Positions 36,760-45,519 of a stretch of 64,000 bases of DNA are shown here, in pieces; position 1 is the first letter of the stretch; every line of letters starts with the position of its first letter. The translations under genes and the position numbers were made by a program. Source of the stretch: an uncultured Rhodospirillales bacterium (GTDB lineage Bacteria > Pseudomonadota > Alphaproteobacteria > RF32 > CAG-239); assembly GCA_902763185.1 (NCBI GenBank), contig CACWQT010000003.1, forward strand, positions 62,001 through 126,000. Reading direction: 5' to 3'. The notes beneath the pieces were generated by a model. It did not search any database and was not told where the DNA came from. It saw only the letters and a program-made list of their open reading frames with translations.

Positions 36760-37653
36760 TTAGTTCGCTTTATCTAAATCGCGAATAGTCTTAACCGCTT
36801 CATCATAAAGCACTTTATTTTCACGAATGGATAGGCGAATATTTGATTTGGCCAACTCTTCATTGGTGCCGCAATCATAGCGCTCAGACGCGGTTAAAAC
36901 TCCGTAAAGCGGTGTTCCCTTTTGTGCAGCTAGGTTTATGGCATCTGTCAAATTAATCTCGCCGTTATTACCTTTTTTAACATCCGGCAATAAGTCTAAG
37001 ATAAGATTAGGCAACACATACGGCCCCATACTGGCAAAATCGGAATCAATCTGTTCTAAAGTCGGCTTTTCAATCACACCTTTGGCTTGCACAATATTGC
37101 CTTTTTGCTTAACTTGCGTTAAAACACCATAGCGCGAAAGTTGCTGTTTGGGGAATTTAATCACGTTTTCAACAATGCCGCCTTTCTCTTCATAAACGTC
37201 TAAAAGTTGCGACAAAATTCCTTTACCGCGACAAATATAAATATCATCTACCCACATTACCATAAAATCACGCTTGCCGATAATATCTTTGGCGCATAAT
37301 ACGGCATGTCCGTTACCTTTGGGTTCGGATTGGCAAGCAAAAGAAAACTTAACATTGTCAGGAACAGTGCGCTTTATGGCTTCCCATAGCTCCAATTTAT
37401 CCTTGCGCAAAAGAGATTCTTCTAATGATTTATTGGGTGAGAAATAGCGTTCATACATTTTTTTGTTTGTGTCATCACTGTAAATAAAAATAATTTCTTT
37501 TGCACCGGCTTCCGCACAGGCATCAACCGCATATTGGATAATCGGTAAATTATTAAGGCACAAAAAACCTTTATGCATGGCTTTAGTTGCAGGTAAATTA
37601 CGTGTGGAAAGTCCGGCAACAGGCAAAACAACCACTTCCGGTCTGGTAAACAT
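36760..37653 (-). CDS. GalU-type nucleotidyltransferase (UTP-glucose-1-phosphate uridylyltransferase-like, divergent)
   Basis: A 297-residue nucleotidyltransferase. The fold is clear: VVLPVAGLSTRNLPATKAMHKG at the nucleotide loop (shown split: VVLPVAGLSTR, NLPATKAMHKG), LPIIQYAVDACAEAGAKEI, GNGHAVLCA and a metal-site VDDIY. Canonical GalU reads GLGTR and PKEM where this has GLSTR and HKGF, so two positions around the UTP and sugar-phosphate sites differ. It may be a working GalU with drift or an enzyme for another sugar phosphate. UDP-glucose would feed LPS and surface-glycan synthesis. The gene stands alone between convergent DUF3137 and the AsmA-type gene. Confidence 0.8.
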   Translation of the reverse strand: MFTRPEVVVLPVAGLSTRNLPATKAMHKGFLCLNNLPIIQYAVDACAEAGAKEIIFIYSDDTNKKMYERYFSPNKSLEESLLRKDKLELWEAIKRTVPDNVKFSFACQSEPKGNGHAVLCAKDIIGKRDFMVMWVDDIYICRGKGILSQLLDVYEEKGGIVENVIKFPKQQLSRYGVLTQVKQKGNIVQAKGVIEKPTLEQIDSDFASMGPYVLPNLILDLLPDVKKGNNGEINLTDAINLAAQKGTPLYGVLTASERYDCGTNEELAKSNIRLSIRENKVLYDEAVKTIRDLDKAN

Positions 37654-37728
37654 GGCATAGCTCCTTTAAAATTCTTATAATAGCAAACTATACCTTTAGA
37701 ATTCCATTAAAGCAACATCTTAAAGCGA

Positions 37729-40700
37729 TTATTTAACACCTAAAAACATTCTTTTGCCGACATCACCGCTAAAGGCGGTTTCTTGGTCATTGGCAGCAAA
37801 GACATATTGTCTTAAAAGAATAGGCGCATCCGCATCATTCGTTTTCCCTTTAGCAAGGTTTTTGCCTGTCGCACCATAAAAAGATAATTCGACGTTATTT
37901 GCGGCATTGAAAACATACTTTTGAGGGGCAATGGAAAGAGGAGGTGTGGTATCTTTGCCGCGGAGCATATTTTTGCCGACATGACCTATAAACGGAATGT
38001 CCTTGGTTTCTTGATTAAAGACATATTGGGTTTTAGGCTCGGTCTTAGTCGTGGTGTCTTGGGCTACCGCTTGCGGTTTATTCAACTTTTCTAAAGAAGC
38101 ATTAACCACTCTCGAATTGGGCAATGTATTTTGAACGGTATGTTCCGATAAAACTTCGGTTTCTTTAACGTTTATGACTTTATCAAATCCGGATTTTTTG
38201 GCATTATCCAATGAAACACTGGCAAAAGTTTTGATCTCATCGGTTTTGACCATGTCCATTGCAACCACCGGATTAACTTTAAGAGAAGCGTCTATGTTAT
38301 CAAAACTCTTATCATTTTCATCAGGCAAAATAGGCGTAATATTATTGATTGTTTTAGCAATGTCTTCGGTTATGATTTTAGCTTGTTCAGAAACGGTTAA
38401 ATGTGTATCTGCCGGCTGAATTGATAAAGCGGCAACATTGTTGTCAATATCACAATGCAAAGCCTGATCAATAGCAGAGGATACAGTATTATTGTTTTCG
38501 GTTAATACCAGCGCTTGTGCATCAGGTAAAGGTGTCGCATCGGCTAAAGCAAAATCTTTTTCAACGACATCAACAGAGGTTGCTTTCTCGTTTTGCAGAG
38601 TATTTGCAGTTTGTTGAGGTAACGTAAACCCACCAGCACCTAAATCAGCTAATTGCACAAAGCTCTCCAAATCATTCTGCGACAAGTTTTCAGGAGATTT
38701 GGATTCTGTTTGCTTTTGATGAGTATCATGAGCTACGGGTTCATCAATTTTTTTTTTATCCTCTGATGTTTCAGAAGCCTTATTTTCTTCAACTGCTTCA
38801 GTCTTTTTATCATCAGTAACAGCATCGGTTTTTGTTTCTGCTTGAGTCTCAGTTTCAGTTTTAGCGGTAGTCTTTTCTCCCGGTTGAGATTTAGCTTCTT
38901 CCTTATTGCCCTCAGCAGGTGTTTCTTTCTTTTCTTTAATAATTTTCACCGTTGGCTGAGTGATATCAATATCATGAGGATTCTTTGGTGGGTAAACTAT
39001 GTATTGCTCATAATCCATTATATCGATATTCAAAGTCGCTTTGAACATATCAAAACTTGAGATAATATCGTTATTCATATTTTCTACGTATAACGAAAGC
39101 GTTTGCAAGGCTTGGTCTGCAATTTCGTTGTTTTCTTTCATATCAGCCGCACTTACGGTATCAATGATGACAAGATAATTATCGCGTATCTTGCTATGCA
39201 CTTCAGTGATTTTCTCCATATCATCAGCAACTTTTTTAACTGAGGCAGCAAGCTTATCTGTATCCTCAGAGGATATGCCGTTTTCTTGCTTAACTAGAGG
39301 TTTAATCTTGTCCATATAAACATCACTCAAGTTTTTGTAATAAGTGGAGTTGTTTTGCGCAACATTATATATCCAAGCAATTTTATTAAAGGTATCATCA
39401 AAAACATACTTGCTGTCAATTACAAAATTCTCTTCCAAAGCCTTTGGAATTGCTTGTAGCTTAGTTCTTTCCAATGCCAAATCATTTTCAATTTTAGCAA
39501 GTTTTTCCTCATTAACATCACCGTGCAATATCTCGTCCATATTACTTAAGGTTTTTTCGGAATCTTCTAAAGCTTTAATATTGGCGTCATATACAGAAAG
39601 CACATCTTTGTTATTGGTTACAGGCTTAAAGCGAATAACATCAAGAGACATTTGCGTTACTTCTTTTTGAAGTGCGGTAACAGCATTTTGAATAGCGGTT
39701 GTCCGAGCTATCAACCTGTTCTTAAGGGCGATACTTTCTTGATTTTTCACTTTATCTGCCATTTTTTTCACTTTATTGATACGTTCACTGCTTTCGCTCA
39801 AATCAACTTTAGCCTTAGGATTATCCAAATGTCCGTCAAAGGTAAATTTCAAGACATCGGAGAAACTGGCATTATGATATACCCCGTAAAATACAGCATC
39901 AAAGAGCCAGTTGTTAAAGTTTAAGTTGAGGTTCATATCAAGATTGATAACAGGCGATTCCCAAATTGTATTTTTTGTAACAAGTAAGCCCTTTGTTATG
40001 TCATAAGTACCATGAATTTTATCAAATGAACTTTGTCCGCTGGCAAGACTTTGTAAAACCGCGTCTTCAAATCCTTCAGTATTATCTCTTTGCTCAAGTT
40101 CAAATTTTATTAGAGCCAAGTCCCAACCTCTAAAAGCAGTGTTAGTGGCTTCAAAATCACCCTTTGAAGTTAAGTTTTCAAAAAAGTCATTTGGAGAGGT
40201 CGCCAAAGAACTGAAACTTCCCGAAGCGGTAATATTACCGCTGGTTAACCCATAAAGAGAACCCTTTAGGTTAGGAAATCTTAAACCGTTAACGGCATAA
40301 GTACCTTCAATTTTAGGCAAATCATTACTATTCATATCAAATTTTAACTCAACAGAGGCATTGCCGCTTAATGCTCTAAATTGAGAAACATGCAATACAC
40401 CATTTTCCAAAACAGTAGCAAGATTTGCCTCATGATAATTAGCTCCGTTGAAAACTAAAGTATCCGCGCTAAGATTGCCATGGAAATTATATTTCTTAAA
40501 TAGAGCATAATCAATTTTTTCGTCATTAAGTAACGGCTTACTTAAAAATGTGCCTTTATTTGCTTGTTCTGTTGATTTAAAGATACTCTTTTTGCTTAGA
40601 TTAAAAAGACGATCGGCATCAAATTTATCAAAATGAAGATTTGCCTCAGCTGTCGGCGTTGTCTTAATATCATGAACGGCCAAATCGCCTTTAATGGCAT

Positions 40701-42870
40701 TGGCACTTAAATAGGCGTTCAATTCAGTTATTGCAAAATTGTCGGCTGTTCCGGAAATCTTTCCGGCTAAAGAAAATGGAGTAACCGGCATATCTGGTTC
40801 ATAATTAAAGTTCAATGCTTTTACAAATTTAGTAAAGTTATTGGATTTAAGCTCTAATTCACCATTAACTTTCATGCTTTTTGACGCATCGCTAACTTGT
40901 CCTGCATAAGAAAATTCAATATCACCGAATTTTTGCAGGGAACTCAAATTAAAGTCATCAAAACTACCGCTTAACGCACCTTGAGAAACAAATAGTTTCC
41001 GCTTAAATAAGGGGATATCAGCAGGATTAAGCCCAAGTGCTGTGGCAAACTGAGGGAAATTCTCAGTTTTAACGTCATAAGATAAGTCGCTAAATAGAGG
41101 ATTGCTATAAACATTGTCCGCATTAAATTGTAAATTAAGATTACCGCCTGCAATATTAGCGATTGAAAGTTTTTTAATATTAAAGGCTTGGTCATAAGAT
41201 TTAAATTCCAATATCATATCTTCTAACGGAATATTGTTATAAACCGCACCTTTTAAGGCTATTGAAGCATCAACGTTAAGCTCGTGATTCCAAGGAATAA
41301 GGCTCATTTGATGAATAAACTTATCCTTAAAGCTCAAATTTTGACTGTTTTGCGGTAACAATTGAACATATTTATCAAATAAAATTTTAGATCCTTCAAT
41401 TACAGCCAAAACAAAAGTTTTTCCTTCATTGAGAACGAAACCGATATCTCCGCTCAAAACAGTAGAGTCAATGTTAACTTGTGGGGCAGAAATTTTGAGC
41501 TGGTTCATGTCACCGCTCAAAGCTATATCTGCTTTAGCATGCTTAAAGATAGCTTTTTTATTTTCATTATTGGCAAGTTTAGCTAAATCAATTCCGAAGA
41601 CGGAAATAAATTGCCGCAAATCATCGGTTTCAAAGATTTGATTAATCTGAAAAGCGAGATTTTCATTTAAATTAACCGCACCGATAAATTTGAGATTTGT
41701 ATTTCCCGGCATATTAAGTCCCATACGGGTAATTGTAAGCAGACCGTTCTGTAAAGTTAAACCTGTATTAAAATTAAGCACTTCCGCCCCATTATAAAGT
41801 GCATGCGCGGCCTTAATATCAATAATCCCGTTATATGTTGCCAAATTGCTATCTGCAAATTTTTTGCCTTGGCGCATACTTTGCAAAATATCCTTGCCGA
41901 TTAACTCAAATATCCCCAAGTCAAGTTGCGTCATTTCCAGATTAAGCGCAAATTCCTTGTTATTGGGGAAATTTTTAAGCATTAAGTCGCCGCTGCCGGC
42001 AGCCTTATCTCCGTATTTGATGACAAAATTATTTAATTTAGCAAAAGTTTTATCGTATTCAAATTTAAAGGAGGTATCTAAAGACACATTATACTGATTG
42101 CCAATAAAATTTTCACCAAATAAGGCCATCATAATATCGGCAAAATGTGCGGTCTTAAATGTTAAAGTTCCTTTAGATTGTTTATCAAAAACGCCATCAA
42201 GAGCAGCCTTACTTCCTGTTGGTGCATTTTCAAAAGTCATATTAACATGATATCCCTGACTTTTAGCAATAGCACCTTGGAATTTAATTTCGTTATTATT
42301 ATAAATCAAATTACCGTTTGTTTTATAAGGCCCCTTAATGGTTGATGCATTAACGGTTGCCGATATGTTAGGAAGCATAAGCTCTTTATTATCTTGCAGA
42401 TTTTTGTAATTTAATATTGAATTATTTAATCTCACATTATTAAAAGAAACTTCAACATTTCCCGTTTTACTGGCACCTCCGGCATTAATATTGTCCCAAT
42501 TTGAAACACCTTTTTCGTTAATAAGAACATTAACAGTGGCATTCGTTAAAGTCATAGAGTTAATCACAAATTTTTGTTGAAACATTGGTAAAAGCTCAAC
42601 ATTAGCCGATATTTCCTTAACAGTCACAAGCGGATCGCGAGGTGCGTTGCTCTTAAAAAATCTGACTGCATTTGCGGAAATTTTAGGAGAGGGTAATAAA
42701 TCTACCTTTAAATCACCTTCAATAGATGCGTTAAGCCCTGTGATTTGCGCAAAGCGTTCGGAAACAACGCTTTTGTGTTGATTCCAGTCCATCATATAAA
42801 TATATCCGCCCACACCAGCAATGGCTAAGATAATAAAGAGGACAACACCGATTACAATTTTTTTCAGCAC
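37729..42870 (-). CDS. Giant AsmA-family protein with coiled coil and C-terminal repeats
   Basis: A 1713-residue envelope protein. One N-terminal membrane helix (about 4-26) anchors it in the inner membrane. Residues about 27-1080 are a long AsmA-like beta-rich region (SERFAQITGLNASIEGDLKV, LLPSPKISANAVRF, TVKEISANVELLPMFQQKF) with the AsmA C-terminal domain (about 880-1060). Then come a helical coiled-coil region (about 1090-1300), a low-complexity Glu/Lys/Thr-rich stretch (about 1310-1400), an Asp/Ala-rich segment, and three tandem repeats at the extreme C-terminus. AsmA-type proteins are thought to bridge the periplasm and carry phospholipids. The added C-terminal 650 residues are not typical of the family. 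It is a single gene divergent from cdd. Confidence 0.88.
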   Translation of the reverse strand: MLKKIVIGVVLFIILAIAGVGGYIYMMDWNQHKSVVSERFAQITGLNASIEGDLKVDLLPSPKISANAVRFFKSNAPRDPLVTVKEISANVELLPMFQQKFVINSMTLTNATVNVLINEKGVSNWDNINAGGASKTGNVEVSFNNVRLNNSILNYKNLQDNKELMLPNISATVNASTIKGPYKTNGNLIYNNNEIKFQGAIAKSQGYHVNMTFENAPTGSKAALDGVFDKQSKGTLTFKTAHFADIMMALFGENFIGNQYNVSLDTSFKFEYDKTFAKLNNFVIKYGDKAAGSGDLMLKNFPNNKEFALNLEMTQLDLGIFELIGKDILQSMRQGKKFADSNLATYNGIIDIKAAHALYNGAEVLNFNTGLTLQNGLLTITRMGLNMPGNTNLKFIGAVNLNENLAFQINQIFETDDLRQFISVFGIDLAKLANNENKKAIFKHAKADIALSGDMNQLKISAPQVNIDSTVLSGDIGFVLNEGKTFVLAVIEGSKILFDKYVQLLPQNSQNLSFKDKFIHQMSLIPWNHELNVDASIALKGAVYNNIPLEDMILEFKSYDQAFNIKKLSIANIAGGNLNLQFNADNVYSNPLFSDLSYDVKTENFPQFATALGLNPADIPLFKRKLFVSQGALSGSFDDFNLSSLQKFGDIEFSYAGQVSDASKSMKVNGELELKSNNFTKFVKALNFNYEPDMPVTPFSLAGKISGTADNFAITELNAYLSANAIKGDLAVHDIKTTPTAEANLHFDKFDADRLFNLSKKSIFKSTEQANKGTFLSKPLLNDEKIDYALFKKYNFHGNLSADTLVFNGANYHEANLATVLENGVLHVSQFRALSGNASVELKFDMNSNDLPKIEGTYAVNGLRFPNLKGSLYGLTSGNITASGSFSSLATSPNDFFENLTSKGDFEATNTAFRGWDLALIKFELEQRDNTEGFEDAVLQSLASGQSSFDKIHGTYDITKGLLVTKNTIWESPVINLDMNLNLNFNNWLFDAVFYGVYHNASFSDVLKFTFDGHLDNPKAKVDLSESSERINKVKKMADKVKNQESIALKNRLIARTTAIQNAVTALQKEVTQMSLDVIRFKPVTNNKDVLSVYDANIKALEDSEKTLSNMDEILHGDVNEEKLAKIENDLALERTKLQAIPKALEENFVIDSKYVFDDTFNKIAWIYNVAQNNSTYYKNLSDVYMDKIKPLVKQENGISSEDTDKLAASVKKVADDMEKITEVHSKIRDNYLVIIDTVSAADMKENNEIADQALQTLSLYVENMNNDIISSFDMFKATLNIDIMDYEQYIVYPPKNPHDIDITQPTVKIIKEKKETPAEGNKEEAKSQPGEKTTAKTETETQAETKTDAVTDDKKTEAVEENKASETSEDKKKIDEPVAHDTHQKQTESKSPENLSQNDLESFVQLADLGAGGFTLPQQTANTLQNEKATSVDVVEKDFALADATPLPDAQALVLTENNNTVSSAIDQALHCDIDNNVAALSIQPADTHLTVSEQAKIITEDIAKTINNITPILPDENDKSFDNIDASLKVNPVVAMDMVKTDEIKTFASVSLDNAKKSGFDKVINVKETEVLSEHTVQNTLPNSRVVNASLEKLNKPQAVAQDTTTKTEPKTQYVFNQETKDIPFIGHVGKNMLRGKDTTPPLSIAPQKYVFNAANNVELSFYGATGKNLAKGKTNDADAPILLRQYVFAANDQETAFSGDVGKRMFLGVK
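37732..38028 (-). repeat. Three tandem coding repeats at the AsmA-type C-terminus
   Basis: Residues 1615-1713 consist of three units of 35, 38 and 26 residues. Each starts QYVF or KYVF, continues to an aromatic-x-G (FIG, FYG, FSG), then VGKNML, TGKNLA or VGKRMF, and finally RGK, KGK or LGVK. The last unit ends the protein. The DNA copies have diverged, so this is an old protein-level repeat. Confidence 0.85.
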
Positions 42871-42895
42871 TTTTTTCTCCTAACACAAAATAAAC

Positions 42896-42924
42896 TTTGC
42901 TAAATTTTTTTATCATTGTATAAT
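42896..42924 (+). promoter_or_regulatory. Promoter and possible operator of cdd-punA-deoA
   Basis: TTTGCT (42896-42901) and a perfect TATAAT (42919-42924) are 17 bases apart. Just downstream, AACGA occurs three times (42935, 42940, 42949), overlapping the expected transcription start, which would suit a repressor site. The gap also serves the divergent AsmA-type gene. Confidence 0.55.
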
Positions 42925-42992
42925 ATAAAAAATTAACGAAACGATAATAACGATGATTTTTTTTGAAAAAATTGTTTAAATGGAGGCATTTA

Positions 42993-43397
42993 ATGGAGAA
43001 ACTTGAAAAATTGTTATCAAAAGCGCTTGAGGCAAAAGACAATGCTTATGCACCATATTCCCAATATTGTGTCGGTGCGGCAGTTTTGACATCAAAAGAT
43101 AACATTTATGCTTCGTGTAATGTCGAAAATATATCTTTTCCATGTGGTATATGTGCGGAAGCCGGTGCTATTTCGGCAATGATAGCCGCCGGAGAACGAA
43201 AAATCAAAGCAATATTAGTAACATCAAACGGCAGTGATTTAGTGTATCCTTGTGGCGCATGCTTGCAACGCATTGCGGAGTTTGGCGATAAAAAAACAAA
43301 GATTTATTTGGCTGATGCAAAAGAAGTTCGTCAAACATATTGCCTAAAAGATTTATTACCCTATAATTTTAACACAAAGGATTTATCTCATGAATAA
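42993..43397 (+). CDS. cdd: Cytidine deaminase
   Basis: A 134-residue zinc enzyme that converts cytidine and deoxycytidine to uridine and deoxyuridine. Visible are AYAPYSQYCVGAAVL, the substrate-binding NVEN motif, the catalytic CAE (ICAEAGAI) and the zinc pair PCGAC. Length fits the tetrameric class. The ATG at 42993 has TGGAGG six bases upstream; an in-frame TTG 30 bases earlier does not. It overlaps punA by eight bases and opens a nucleoside-salvage operon (cdd-punA-deoA). Confidence 0.95.
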   Translation: MEKLEKLLSKALEAKDNAYAPYSQYCVGAAVLTSKDNIYASCNVENISFPCGICAEAGAISAMIAAGERKIKAILVTSNGSDLVYPCGACLQRIAEFGDKKTKIYLADAKEVRQTYCLKDLLPYNFNTKDLSHE

Positions 43398-44202
43398 CGG
43401 AGTTGCCGCATTTATTAAAGATTATTTAGGTGTGAAATCCCCCAAAACCGCTATTATTTTAGGGTCAGGGTTAAAAGACTTTATTGATAACATAGAAGAT
43501 AAAAAAGTGCTTAAATATAAAAGTCTTCCGGAATTTCCGGAAAGCACTGTGGAGGGGCACAATGGCGAGTTGATTTACGGCATGGTAGAAGGTAAGGAAG
43601 TTCTTTGTATCAATGGTCGAGTTCATTTATACGAAGGGAATAATCCGCGAAAGATTGCCGAAGCCATTTATTCTCTAAAAGATTTGGGTATTGAACAACT
43701 GATTGTAACCAACGCCGCCGGTTCGCTAAATGAAAAAATAGCACCGGGAAGTTTAATGCTTATAAACGATCATATTAATTTCAGCGGCAGAAATCCTCTA
43801 GTCGGTCCGAATGATGCACACTACGGCCCTCGCTTTTCACCGATGAACAATGCATACACGCCGGAGCTCTTAGAGAAAATAAAAAAAATAGCTAAACAAG
43901 AAAAAATAGATGTCTGTGAGGGGGTTTATCTGATGGTCCTAGGTCCTAATTTTGAAACACCGGCAGAAGTTCGGATGTTTGCCAAATTCGGCGCCGATGC
44001 AGTCGGTATGTCCACCGTCCCTGAGGTTATTGTTGCGGCGCATTGTTCACTTAAAGTATTAGGCATATCCGTCATCACCAATTACGGAGCAGGGCTCATG
44101 TCAAGTCTTCCGCCGTCTCATGAAGAAACATTAGAAATGGCAAACAAGGCTTCGGCAAATCTCTGCCATTTGCTGACCGAATTTATCAAAAAGGAGGGTT
44201 AG
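43390..44202 (+). CDS. punA: Purine nucleoside phosphorylase (trimeric class)
   Basis: A 270-residue enzyme that cleaves purine nucleosides with phosphate to free base and ribose-1-phosphate. Motifs of the trimeric, mammalian-like class are present: ILGSGLKDF phosphate loop, VEGHNGEL, GRVHLYEG, VTNAAGSLN, LGPNFETPAEVRMF with the base-binding Glu, GMSTVPEVIVA and ITNYGAG with the conserved Asn. The presence of both the Glu and Asn predicts 6-oxopurine specificity. It starts inside cdd and ends three bases before deoA. Confidence 0.94.
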   Translation: MNNGVAAFIKDYLGVKSPKTAIILGSGLKDFIDNIEDKKVLKYKSLPEFPESTVEGHNGELIYGMVEGKEVLCINGRVHLYEGNNPRKIAEAIYSLKDLGIEQLIVTNAAGSLNEKIAPGSLMLINDHINFSGRNPLVGPNDAHYGPRFSPMNNAYTPELLEKIKKIAKQEKIDVCEGVYLMVLGPNFETPAEVRMFAKFGADAVGMSTVPEVIVAAHCSLKVLGISVITNYGAGLMSSLPPSHEETLEMANKASANLCHLLTEFIKKEG

Positions 44203-44205
44203 ATT

Positions 44206-45519
44206 ATGTTGCCTCAGGAAATTATCCGTAAAAAGAGAGATAAAAAAAAGCTGACAGCCGAAGAAATTAACTTTTTTATTCAAGAGATGAGTAAAGGGAC
44301 AATTGCCGATATTCAGGCTGCATCATTTTCTATGGCTGCATTTCTAAATGGGATGACTGATGATGAAACCTTAGCCCTGACCTTAGCTATGCGCGATTCG
44401 GGGAGAATTTTATCTTGGCAAGATATAAAAAACGGACCGATTGTTGATAAACATTCGACCGGTGGTGTAGGTGATAAAGTAAGTCTGATGTTAGCTCCGA
44501 TGCTGGCGGCTTGCGGTGCTTATGTGCCAATGATTGCCGGCAGGGGTTTAGGCCACACCGGTGGCACACTTGATAAATTGGATTCGCTGTTAGGCTATAA
44601 AACAAATGTAGACATAGATACTTTTAAGGACACGGTAAAAGAAGTTGGATGTGCCATTATAGGACAAACAGCAAATTTAGCTCCGGCAGATAAAAAACTT
44701 TATGCTATTCGCGATGTTTGTGCTACGGTTGAATCAATTCCCCTCATTACCGCCTCTATTTTATCTAAAAAATTAGCGGCAGGATTATCCTATTTGGTTA
44801 TGGATATTAAATGCGGTAACGGTGCCTTTATGGAAACAACAGCACGCGCTGTGGAATTGGCACGTTCTATCGCTCGGGTTGCTAACGGTGCCGGCACCAA
44901 AACCACAGCTTTGTTAACCGATATGAATAGTGTTTTAGGCACAACCGTCGGCAATGCTTTGGAGTTGCGCGAGGCTATGGATTACCTCCAAGGTAAAAAC
45001 ATAGATTCGCGCTTAGATGAAGTGACCATGGCGTTATCAAGCGAATTACTTGTTAACAGTGGTTTAGCAAAAGATACCGATGACGCATTAAGACAATTAA
45101 AAAAGAGTATTTCCTCCGGTGCTGCCTATGAGAAATTTATCCAAATGGCGTCACACCTCGGAACAGACAAATCTATATTGGATAACCTTAGTGGTAAATT
45201 ACCCAAAGCCAAGTATATTGAACCGATATATAGCCGAGAAGAGGGGTATGTTTCAGCCATAGATACAAGAAAAGTCGGTCTAGGTGTTATTATGTTGGGT
45301 GGCGGACGCACTATTCCAACCCAAAAGATAAACTATACCACCGGTTTTACCTCATTTTGCCAGATTGGTGACAAGGTCGATAGAAAGACACCGCTTTGCT
45401 ATATTCATGCCGAGGATAAGGATAAAATCTCTGAAGTGGCCGCCGTGCTCATAGATGCTATCCGTATTACCGCCCATAAGCCGCAAAAGCACCCGACAAT
45501 TATTCAAAAAATTGCCTAA
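44206..45519 (+). CDS. deoA: Thymidine (pyrimidine nucleoside) phosphorylase
   Basis: A 437-residue enzyme of the thymidine/pyrimidine-nucleoside phosphorylase family. The N-terminal helical domain (AEEINFFIQEMSKGTIADIQ), the signature block VDKHSTGGVGDKVSLMLAPM, the glycine-rich GRGLGHTGGTLDKLDSL and the C-terminal barrel-sandwich domain (PIYSREEGYVSAIDTRKVG) are all seen. The choice between DeoA and Pdp specificity is not certain. GGAGG precedes the ATG. It is last in the cdd-punA-deoA operon and overlaps the convergent transglycosylase gene by four bases. Confidence 0.94.
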   Translation: MLPQEIIRKKRDKKKLTAEEINFFIQEMSKGTIADIQAASFSMAAFLNGMTDDETLALTLAMRDSGRILSWQDIKNGPIVDKHSTGGVGDKVSLMLAPMLAACGAYVPMIAGRGLGHTGGTLDKLDSLLGYKTNVDIDTFKDTVKEVGCAIIGQTANLAPADKKLYAIRDVCATVESIPLITASILSKKLAAGLSYLVMDIKCGNGAFMETTARAVELARSIARVANGAGTKTTALLTDMNSVLGTTVGNALELREAMDYLQGKNIDSRLDEVTMALSSELLVNSGLAKDTDDALRQLKKSISSGAAYEKFIQMASHLGTDKSILDNLSGKLPKAKYIEPIYSREEGYVSAIDTRKVGLGVIMLGGGRTIPTQKINYTTGFTSFCQIGDKVDRKTPLCYIHAEDKDKISEVAAVLIDAIRITAHKPQKHPTIIQKIA

